Shown: positions 1 through 6,072 of the stretch, one piece after another
Layout: each line of letters begins with the position of its first letter
Numbering within the stretch: the first letter of the stretch is position 1
Source of the DNA: Flavobacteriales bacterium
GTDB taxonomy: Bacteria > Bacteroidota > Bacteroidia > DT-38
Reading direction: 5' to 3'
Length of the DNA: 16,274 bases
NCBI GenBank assembly: GCA_013214975.1
Contig: JABSPR010000137.1
Span: forward strand, 1-16,274
The notes under the pieces: model-generated
Databases searched by the model: none
Seen by the model: the letters and a program-made list of their open reading frames with translations, nothing else
Told to the model about the DNA's origin: nothing
Made by a program: the position numbers and the translations under genes

Positions 1-3
1 TCT

Positions 4-1223
4 CTATTGAATGTAAATCTGTTTTGAAATTTCTTGCCTTTGAACTCTAACAGTTACAATGTAAGCACCTGTTTCTAATTCCACTGAGTGACTAGATCCC
101 GAGACTTTAGCATAGTGAACCAATTGACCTGTAATTGTATTTATCTGAACTTCATCGGGCGAAGAGTTAATCTGTACTTGCTTTCCATAAACGGAAATAA
201 TCTCGTTTCCTCCGAAGTCGTTTAGCGAAGTGGTGAAGTCTACAAAAGTGCAAGAGATCGCTTCACATCCATAGCTATTAACTACAGTTACACAATAGTC
301 TCCTGTTGAAAGCATTGATGCTGTTTGAGCTAATTGAGTATTCGCATCATTCCATACGTACATTGCAGGACCTGTTCCCGATACAATATTGGCAGTTGCT
401 GTTCCATCCGAATTTGAGGCAGATGAAGCCGGTGTAGCAGTTGTTGAAATAGTAAATTCATCCGGTTCCAGTATATCAAATACTGCTATATCTGTACAGC
501 CATTAGCGTCTGTAATTATTAGTTCATGACTTCCCGCACATAGATTAGAATATGAATATTGAGGAATAGCCATTAGACCTATATAAGGCTGTCCATCTAC
601 AGTTATTGAATATGGTGCAGTACCATCGTAAATAAGGAAATCCACATATCCGTCGCATCCGTTATAACAATTTGTATTCCATATGTTTTGAATAGAGATT
701 GTTGGTCCCGGATTATCATAAATGGAAGTCGTACTACTAGTACTACAGCCGTTCAAATCCGTTACCATTACGGTGTATAATCCTGCAGAAACCCCACTTA
801 TAACATCTCCCTGCATGCCATTTCCCCAATCAGAAATGTAGTAACCAGCAAAATTTTGAATAGAAGTAACAAAAGCAGATCCATCTGATTGACCACATGA
901 GGAGTTTGTTGAGCTGGTCGTTATTAGGATTTCTAGAGGTTCATTAATAGAAATTGAATCTATACTTATTCCTCCACTAGAAGTTACCTTGAAAATGTAA
1001 ATGCCTTGGCATAATCCTGTAATATTGGTTGTGGTTCCCAATATTTGTCCAAACTCATTAAACCACTGGTAGGCAAGGGGGTGCTGCCTGATACAGATCC
1101 AACTATTGATCCATCACACTCTCCATAGCAACTAATATCAGTTGCTACTACGGAAGTTGCTAGCTGTCCAAATGCTTGGTTAAATAAGAAAGGTGCTATT
1201 AATAGTAGAATTGCTTTTTTCAT
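4..1223 (-). pseudogene. Secreted SprB-repeat protein with T9SS sorting domain, split by a single-base frameshift
   Basis: The reading frame opens at ATG 1223 with a signal peptide (about residues 1-20, ending AFGQ), followed by the first SprB-like repeat (ISCYGECDGS). This frame stops at 984. The continuation lies in another frame that is open from within the overlap down to the stop at 4-6. The frames join at a C5 run (G5 on the plus strand, 1077-1081): one extra C restores a plausible P-L-A-Y-Q-W-F-N-E-F-G junction and a protein of about 406 aa. The restored protein has about four SprB-like repeats (CYGECDG, CGQSDGS, CYNGCDG and a degenerate NSDGT copy). It ends in a type A T9SS C-terminal domain of about 75 residues, with the typical TGQLV, GAYIVTV and KQIYIQ elements. 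Such proteins are exported by Sec, then carried across the outer membrane by T9SS and displayed or released; SprB repeats occur in gliding adhesins. The break may be a true mutation, a phase-variable tract or an assembly error. Confidence 0.85.
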
Positions 1224-1256
1224 GTCTTACATCGTTGGTTTATGATTAGACGCACT

Positions 1257-1271
1257 AACCTATAATAGGTT
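1257..1271. repeat. Short inverted repeat upstream of the SprB-repeat gene
   Basis: AACCTA and TAGGTT arms (6 bp each) flank a TAA spacer, 34-48 nt upstream of the ATG at 1223. It could be a leader hairpin or an operator. No clear TAnnTTTG box is seen beside it. The rest of 1224-1409 is AT-rich and holds no gene that I can see. Confidence 0.3.
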
Positions 1272-1356
1272 GCCTAAATAGATTGTTATCCAGTTATTAA
1301 ATGGAAATCAGTCTATTAGGAATGTGAAAATTGCAATTATCCCCACGACTTTAAAG

Positions 1357-1375
1357 CATAGAATTCGATTCTATG
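1357..1375 (-). terminator. Candidate hairpin terminator after the small His-rich lipoprotein gene
   Basis: A perfect 8-bp stem (CATAGAAT / ATTCTATG) with a 3-nt TCG loop lies 35-53 nt beyond the stop of the minus-strand lipoprotein gene. On the minus strand it is followed by GCTTTAAAG, so the U-tract is poor. A terminator is plausible, but an operator for the downstream SprB-repeat gene cannot be excluded. Confidence 0.4.
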
Positions 1376-1409
1376 TATTTAGAATATTGAACAGGATAAG
1401 AACAGTATC

Positions 1410-1592
1410 TTAATGATGTTTGTAGAAACCTATTTCTGTACTAGACGATTTATTGTGGTTTCCGAGCCCTTTAGTGTACTTGGTACTCTTTTTATGATGC
1501 GAAGAATAATTGTATCCGCTACCATGATGACATGAACTAATTATAAATAATAGACATACGGCTGCGAGGATAATGATTTTCTTTTCTTTCAT
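1410..1592 (-). CDS. Small His-rich lipoprotein, function unknown
   Basis: This 60-aa protein has a lysine-rich N-terminus, a hydrophobic segment and a lipobox ending I-I-S-S-C21, so the mature protein is a lipid-anchored peptide of only 40 residues. The mature part carries seven histidines (22, 23, 32, 33, 46, 59, 60), many lysines and serines, and ends in K-H-H. I recognise no domain. The His clusters suggest metal or anion binding, but that is inference. ATG 1592 is the only sensible start, because it places the signal sequence at the N-terminus. It is codirectional with the next lipoprotein gene upstream, 132 bp away. A small real gene is likely because of the clean lipoprotein signal. 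Confidence 0.7.
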   Translation of the reverse strand: MKEKKIIILAAVCLLFIISSCHHGSGYNYSSHHKKSTKYTKGLGNHNKSSSTEIGFYKHH

Positions 1593-1724
1593 AACTTATA
1601 ATATTAGCTACAAGAAGATACGCCGAAATATTGGATTTGTTACTACTGAGGCTCAGTGACTTTCCTTTAAGTCCCCTGTAAGAACAGTATTTTTAACTAA
1701 AGTAATAGATAAACAAGGGTATTA

Positions 1725-2042
1725 TTACTCTTTTACTGACATGTCTTTTGCCGGATTTGCGAGCTTAATCATACAGTGTTTTGTATGGGATTTGTATAAT
1801 TCATACCGGTCTTCATCCCCAAGTATTAAGTGTTTATCTATGTCTATGTCGGAGAAAACTGTAATAAGCGTATCTGCCACACATCTGCAATATCTATGGG
1901 CGAGAATTTCGTCGACGTTGCCCACCTGCTGTACAGTCTTTGTGCAATCGCTTATTATTCGTTTTCTGCTCGCTTGTTCCTCATGACAAGCCGTTACTAA
2001 TAAAGCGAGAAGTGAGATAAGTAGTATGTGTTTCATAACCAT
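1725..2042 (-). CDS. Small cysteine-containing lipoprotein, function unknown
   Basis: This protein of up to 105 aa has a lipoprotein signal peptide whose lipobox is L-V-T-A-C19. The second in-frame ATG (2034-2036, giving MKHILLISL) makes a more typical signal peptide and fits better with the promoter candidate at 2053-2080, so the true protein may be 103 aa. Four further cysteines (C33, C52, C54, C90), including a Y-C-R-C pair, could form two disulfides in the periplasm or bind a metal. The helical, charged sequence matches no family I can name. The gene stands 62 bp downstream of the yjbR-like gene but appears to have its own promoter. Confidence 0.75.
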   Translation of the reverse strand: MVMKHILLISLLALLVTACHEEQASRKRIISDCTKTVQQVGNVDEILAHRYCRCVADTLITVFSDIDIDKHLILGDEDRYELYKSHTKHCMIKLANPAKDMSVKE

Positions 2043-2052
2043 TCCGTTGACT

Positions 2053-2080
2053 CAAAAATACGATATAATTTTTTGTACAA
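2053..2080 (-). promoter_or_regulatory. Candidate Bacteroidota-type promoter for the cysteine-containing lipoprotein
   Basis: Read on the minus strand, TTG (2080-2078) is followed after 17 nt by TATTTTTG (2060-2053), an exact match to the -7 consensus TAnnTTTG. The box ends 10 nt before the first ATG (2042), implying a very short leader and favouring the second ATG at 2036. The spacing is at the short end of what is known for the phylum. Confidence 0.4.
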
Positions 2081-2084
2081 AAAA
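2069..2084. repeat. 16-bp perfect palindrome overlapping the -33 element
   Basis: TTTTTTGTACAAAAAA reads the same on both strands. It overlaps the candidate -33 TTG of the lipoprotein promoter and lies 21-36 nt beyond the stop of the yjbR-like gene. It could be a dimeric operator or, less likely because the stem is all A-U, part of a weak terminator for the upstream operon. Confidence 0.5.
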
Positions 2085-2104
2085 CAGGAATTTCTTACAT
2101 CGAT

Positions 2105-2449
2105 TTATTTGAGCTTTTCTTGTATCCTTTTTGAGAGTTTGGAGACAATCAAATTATAAGATTGTTTTGTAAATCCCCTCCATTGTTCGGTCGATAAATA
2201 TTCAATATTTTCTATCATAACCCATTGTCTTTTTGCCAGATATGGAGCTTGATAAATCCCGTCTCTTTCAATTAAATGATTAAATAGATCATAGGGGATT
2301 TTAAACGATGCTCGAATAGGAGATTCGTCCATTGCAGAAATTAGGAATATTTTGTTTACAACGAGGAAGCATAAATTATTTCCCCATTTAATATCTTCCG
2401 TTACATGTGGAAGTGAAATACATATATCTCGAAGTTCTTCAATATTCAT
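2105..2449 (-). CDS. MmcQ/YjbR family protein
   Basis: This 114-aa protein covers the whole compact CyaY-like fold of the YjbR/MmcQ family. It starts with the typical helix M-N-I-E-E-L-R-D-I-C followed by S-L-P-H-V-T-E-D and a K-W-G-N motif (21-24). A strand pair (LCFLVVNKIF) and the conserved Y-L-A-K-R-Q-W-V segment (70-77) follow, and it ends in a basic helix. Family members are described as DNA-binding-like, but their biochemical role is not settled. Its ATG follows the TAA of the AlkD-type gene with no spacer (stop 2450-2452, start 2449), so the two are almost certainly cotranscribed and translationally coupled. Confidence 0.88.
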   Translation of the reverse strand: MNIEELRDICISLPHVTEDIKWGNNLCFLVVNKIFLISAMDESPIRASFKIPYDLFNHLIERDGIYQAPYLAKRQWVMIENIEYLSTEQWRGFTKQSYNLIVSKLSKRIQEKLK

Positions 2450-3121
2450 TTAGCTATAAATAATTCGAAGCGCTTCACGTCTACTTAAAGAGTGTAATTC
2501 TGTGCGATAAGCAAAGTCTACTACCCAGGCGGCATTTGTTTTACCGTATTCTCGAAGCATCCAACCGATGGCTTTATTGATGAAGAACTCTTTAGAACCG
2601 AGTAATTGGTTAATTACATAGTCTAAAAAGATTGTATCTAATTCGTGTTTGTATTTCAGTTGGAAGATAACGCAACTACGTTGAAGCCATATATTATCGG
2701 AAGCCAACCAATGTTTAATAATTTTGTCTCGCTCTTCTGGGAATTTCTTGAAATAAGCTCCGACTAATTTTGGTGCAATAAAATCTACCGTATCCCACCA
2801 CGATTGGTTTGCAATCATGTATCCAAACATTTCAATGTCGCGTTTTTCTATTTGCTTTACATATTTTAAATAGAGCTCTTGCGCAAAATGGTGGTAGTCT
2901 CTAGAATCTTCATTCCAAAGCTCTACCACAATTTTTGTCATCACCGATTTTACGGGTAAATATTCTTTTACTAAAAAGGGTCTTGAAGCGGCCCTTCGAG
3001 TTTGGGTTTTTAAGCCTATAAACTCAAACTGGTTTCGCATATAGGCTTTTTGCTGCGCGGCAATTTCTGCATTGCTATGTTCCTCAAAGGCTTCTTTCAG
3101 TGCGGCAATGTATTCTCTCAT
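2450..3121 (-). CDS. AlkD-type DNA alkylation repair glycosylase
   Basis: This 223-aa all-helical protein belongs to the AlkC/AlkD HEAT-like-repeat family, which excises alkylated purines such as N3-methyladenine and N7-methylguanine without base flipping. The expected functional residues are visible: W109 and D113 in N-Q-S-W-W-D-T-V-D, and R148 in W-L-Q-R-S. As I recall, they match the numbering of the catalytic Trp, Asp and Arg of Bacillus cereus AlkD. Length is normal for the family and there is no signal peptide, so it is cytoplasmic. Its ATG overlaps the TAA of the upstream TPR gene by one base (TAATG), and the yjbR-like gene starts directly after its own stop. It is the middle gene of a coupled three-gene operon. 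Confidence 0.9.
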   Translation of the reverse strand: MREYIAALKEAFEEHSNAEIAAQQKAYMRNQFEFIGLKTQTRRAASRPFLVKEYLPVKSVMTKIVVELWNEDSRDYHHFAQELYLKYVKQIEKRDIEMFGYMIANQSWWDTVDFIAPKLVGAYFKKFPEERDKIIKHWLASDNIWLQRSCVIFQLKYKHELDTIFLDYVINQLLGSKEFFINKAIGWMLREYGKTNAAWVVDFAYRTELHSLSRREALRIIYS

Positions 3122-3864
3122 TATTCCATCAGCTTCCCAAACTGAGCCTGTACATCTTCATCGCCGGGAAGTAATTTCCTGGCCATAACAATAGTTTTCT
3201 GTGCAGAGTCTTTTTTATTTGTGGTCATGAGGTGGTCAGAATATTCGATAAGGCTTAATGAGAGCTCATACGCAGTGCTATTTTCTGAATTGTATTCACC
3301 CTTAGCAAACATTCTATTTAATTCTTTAGCAGCCGAGCTAATACTTAATGTAGCCTGACCTGTACTTCTCAAATTAAGATCGCACATACCCCATATGAAT
3401 TTCACGTTTGGATCGGCTGAGAAATTATAAATACTTTTGAAGTAGAAGGCCGCTTTTTTATAATTCTTGGCAGCATAAAACTCATCGGCAATTTTTAATG
3501 CTTTAGTTTTTAGTTTGTTTAAGAACTTAGAACTCTTTGTGTAGTAGTCATCTTCTTTGTCTTTCTTTTTAAACTTAGCTGCCCATTTCATAGCATCTTT
3601 AAGTGCGTTAGGATAGGTTTCTGTTAGTTTCTTATCATCAGAATCTGCGATTTGATAGTTAGACATGGCTAAGTAGAGATATGGCTCTGGGTGTCTTTTT
3701 GTTTTGTCTGATTCTGTATACTTTAAAGCTTTAGCATTACAATCCTCGTATTTCCCTTCTAAATATAGCGATCCAAGTTTTTCAAACTCACCACCGATTA
3801 ATTGTCCAAAACTTGCACTTGCCATTGATAATATCAACACTAATGCCACTGCCATTCTCCTCAT
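3121..3864 (-). CDS. Secreted or periplasmic TPR-like protein
   Basis: This 247-aa protein has a signal peptide (residues 1-20 or 21, hydrophobic core VALVLILSMA, end ASFGQ) and no lipobox cysteine, so it is exported to the periplasm or beyond. The rest is helical with TPR-like pairs near residues 27-75 (L-G-S-L-Y-L-E-G-K-Y-E-D), 122-165 (Y-A-A-K-N-Y-K-K-A-A-F-Y-F) and 195-240. The linkers are lysine-rich. TPR folds mediate protein-protein contacts, and no enzymatic motif is seen. ATG 3864 is preferred over the second ATG (3855), since both give a signal peptide and the first is farther from the AGGAGA run. It heads the operon with the AlkD- and YjbR-type genes. The 146-bp region upstream is shared with the divergent PorE-like gene; I found no exact TAnnTTTG box there. 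Confidence 0.82.
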   Translation of the reverse strand: MRRMAVALVLILSMASASFGQLIGGEFEKLGSLYLEGKYEDCNAKALKYTESDKTKRHPEPYLYLAMSNYQIADSDDKKLTETYPNALKDAMKWAAKFKKKDKEDDYYTKSSKFLNKLKTKALKIADEFYAAKNYKKAAFYFKSIYNFSADPNVKFIWGMCDLNLRSTGQATLSISSAAKELNRMFAKGEYNSENSTAYELSLSLIEYSDHLMTTNKKDSAQKTIVMARKLLPGDEDVQAQFGKLME

Positions 3865-4010
3865 TTTGTAAAGTTTTAATTGTTAAATAATAGATTTTCA
3901 AAGAAAAATAAATTCTGTTCATAATTCATGCCACTGGAACAATTTTTATTAACGATGTGTCGAGGAGGATTGCTTAAATTAGTGTCATAAAGTTTAAGAG
4001 AGCTGGAATC

Positions 4011-6056
4011 ATGAGAATTTATAAGGGCGTAGTAATACTATTAGTAGTATTGTTTAATGGGGGGAGTTTGTTTGCACAAACCGATATGTTCATCAAAGCA
4101 GATAGAGCTTTTGAGAGAGAGGAATATAACGTCGCATGTTTTTTATACGAGAAACTTTATCCGAGAGCGAAGAAGATAAATAAGCTTGAAAAAGCTAGAG
4201 TGTGTTTTAATTTAGGAGAGTCATATAGGCTCAGTGGAAACATCAGAAAATCGGAATCGTGGTATAAAAAATCCGTTTCAGGAAAATATTTTGATCCAAT
4301 TTCTATTTTAAGATTGGCAAACGCACAAGCCTTCAATAAAAAATTCGAGGATGCAGAGGTGAATTACAGATTGTATTTATCTAAAGTGCCATATGATGAA
4401 ATTGGTATTAGAGACTATGCAAATTGTAAAAGAGCGCAAGAATGGATTAAATCACCGACACAATGGTCGATTAGGAATATGGCCGAAATAAATTCTAAGT
4501 ACAGTGAGTTTTCCGGTGCTTATGTAGAAAAGAAATTTAAAACGATAATATTTACTTCGAGTAGGAAGGAAGCCACTGGCTCTGAAGATGATGGTAGGAC
4601 AGGTGAGCAATACACGGATCTTTTTATCTCTAAAAGAGGACGAAAAGGGAAGTGGAGTAAACCGGCTGTTGTAGAAGGATCTATTAATACAGAATATGGA
4701 GAAGGGGCCACTTCATTCAACAAAAAGTATAACGCAGTTTTTTACACCTCGTGTAAAACAGAAAAGAAGAGAGCCGTAGGATGTGAAATTTATTGGGCCA
4801 AGAAGAAAGGTAAAGGGTTCGGGGATCCTATGCTGATCCCAATCTCTTCAGATACTTTTATATGTGCGCATCCTTCAATGGCAAAAGATAATGCCACGTT
4901 ATACTTTACTTCGGATATGCCTGGAGGTTTTGGTGGGAATGATATCTATGTTACTACTTATAATAAGAGAGGCAAGCAATGGACAAAAGCCAAAAACCTT
5001 GGACCGTCAATTAATACTTCGGGTAATGAAGTTTTCCCATTTATTAAAAGTGATGGAGTATTATATTTTTCTTCGGACACTCACGATGGGATGGGAGGCT
5101 TAGATATATTTAAGTCGACAAAAGAGGGAGATGCCTGGGGTAAACCAGAGAACCTGCAGTATCCTGTTAACTCAACTGCCGATGATTTTTCTATACTCTT
5201 TAAACCTGGAAGAGAAGAAGGGCTGTTTTCTTCAAACCGAATAGAGGGTAGAGGAAGAGATGATATCTATGAATTCCTTTGGCAGATATACACCATCAAA
5301 TTAGAAGGGTATGCCTACGATAAAGAAACGAAAGAAGCCTTGCCTGGAGGGTTTGTTACACTTACTACAGCAGATGGGCAGGTGTTAACAGATACAATTG
5401 ATTCAACTGGATTTTATTCGTTCGAATTAGAGCAGAATAGAGCTTACGATATGGAAGCTACTCTAGATAAGTTTTTAAATGATGGTGCTGAAATTGGTAC
5501 ATATGATGTGAGGGGAGATACAACATTCACACAAAATATGTATTTGCAGAATACGGTTAAGCCAATCATCTTGCCAAATATCTTATACGATGTAGCTAAA
5601 TGGGATCTAAGAGCAGAGTCGAAAAAATCGTTGGATATTTTATTAACGACGTTAAATGGTAATCCTAATATTACGATTGAGCTTGGATCACATACGGATA
5701 ATCGAGGAGATAGTAAATACAACAAATCTCTCGCGGCAAAAAGAGCAAAGGCATGTGTTGATTATTTAATTGAGAATAATATCGAGAAGGAACGCCTAAC
5801 ACCAAAAGGCTATGGTGAGGATAATCCTCGAGAACTGGAAGAAGACTTGGGTTCTTTTAAAGCAGGGGATATAATGGGTAAGAAGTTTATTAGAGGCTTA
5901 GATTCGGATGATTTAGAAGAAGAGGCACATCAATTAAATAGACGAACTAGCTTCAAGGTATTAGAAACAGATTTCGTATCTAAGCGAGTCGTTTTAGACG
6001 AAGACGACTATCAATATGATGCAGATAGTAGTGAAGATGATGACGAAGATTGGTAG
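4011..6056 (+). CDS. PorE-like OmpA-family envelope protein (TPR, PD40 propeller, CRD, OmpA)
   Basis: This 681-aa protein has a signal peptide (1-23, ending LFAQ). TPR-like helices follow at about 25-150, then a PD40/WD40-like propeller at about 165-420 with repeated F-T-S-S-R, L-Y-F-T-S-D, G-G-N-D-I-Y and G-G-L-D-I-F blades. A carboxypeptidase-regulatory-like beta domain spans about 428-512 and an OmpA_C peptidoglycan-binding domain about 520-655. The OmpA domain shows S-H-T-D-N-R-G (560-566), R578 and Q-L-N-R-R-T-S-F-K-V (641-650). This order is that of PorE, the T9SS-associated protein of Porphyromonas gingivalis that links secretion components to peptidoglycan, and the length is similar. 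Unlike PorE it lacks a lipobox cysteine. A charged insertion (608-639) is typical of this Bacteroidota subfamily. The C-terminus is a strongly acidic tail (D/E-rich from 663). No porP/sprF partner is adjacent, so it may be a PorE paralogue rather than the core subunit. Confidence 0.88.
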   Translation: MRIYKGVVILLVVLFNGGSLFAQTDMFIKADRAFEREEYNVACFLYEKLYPRAKKINKLEKARVCFNLGESYRLSGNIRKSESWYKKSVSGKYFDPISILRLANAQAFNKKFEDAEVNYRLYLSKVPYDEIGIRDYANCKRAQEWIKSPTQWSIRNMAEINSKYSEFSGAYVEKKFKTIIFTSSRKEATGSEDDGRTGEQYTDLFISKRGRKGKWSKPAVVEGSINTEYGEGATSFNKKYNAVFYTSCKTEKKRAVGCEIYWAKKKGKGFGDPMLIPISSDTFICAHPSMAKDNATLYFTSDMPGGFGGNDIYVTTYNKRGKQWTKAKNLGPSINTSGNEVFPFIKSDGVLYFSSDTHDGMGGLDIFKSTKEGDAWGKPENLQYPVNSTADDFSILFKPGREEGLFSSNRIEGRGRDDIYEFLWQIYTIKLEGYAYDKETKEALPGGFVTLTTADGQVLTDTIDSTGFYSFELEQNRAYDMEATLDKFLNDGAEIGTYDVRGDTTFTQNMYLQNTVKPIILPNILYDVAKWDLRAESKKSLDILLTTLNGNPNITIELGSHTDNRGDSKYNKSLAAKRAKACVDYLIENNIEKERLTPKGYGEDNPRELEEDLGSFKAGDIMGKKFIRGLDSDDLEEEAHQLNRRTSFKVLETDFVSKRVVLDEDDYQYDADSSEDDDEDW

Positions 6057-6072
6057 AGATTAATATCTCTAC
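6053..6072. terminator. Bidirectional terminator hairpin holding both convergent stop codons
   Basis: Perfect 8-bp arms GTAGAGAT (6053-6060) and ATCTCTAC (6065-6072) flank a TAAT loop. The plus-strand stop TAG (6054-6056) lies in the left arm and the minus-strand secA stop (6069-6071, TAG on that strand) in the right arm. The symmetry means each transcript ends in the same hairpin. There is no strong U-tract on either side, so efficiency is uncertain. Confidence 0.6.

Noticed and set aside
1645..1657. Near-palindrome ACTGAG-G-CTCAGT
   Set aside because: The stem can have at most five pairs with a 3-nt loop, with no U-tract and no promoter beside it.
1397..1690. 12-bp direct repeat TAAGAACAGTAT at 1397-1408 and 1679-1690, each beyond the stop of a small lipoprotein gene
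   Set aside because: Only two copies in AT-rich DNA at unequal distances from the stops (2 and 34 nt); a chance match cannot be excluded.
1741..1986. 81-aa open frame on the plus strand
   Set aside because: It is antisense to the cysteine-containing lipoprotein, which has a clean lipoprotein signal; the plus-strand product shows no motif.
3865..4010. Promoter boxes in the divergent region between the TPR and PorE-like genes
   Set aside because: Only imperfect matches (TTTCTTTG on the minus strand) without a correctly spaced TTG; not enough to call.
5444..5725. 93-aa open frame on the minus strand
   Set aside because: It lies antisense to the CRD/OmpA part of the PorE-like gene, whose protein motifs are unmistakable.
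5829..5930. Charged insertion inside the OmpA domain of the PorE-like protein
   Set aside because: At first it looked unusual, but a comparable segment (I/F-G-D-I/V-L-x-x-x-F-I-R type) before N-R-R-T is normal in this Bacteroidota subfamily.
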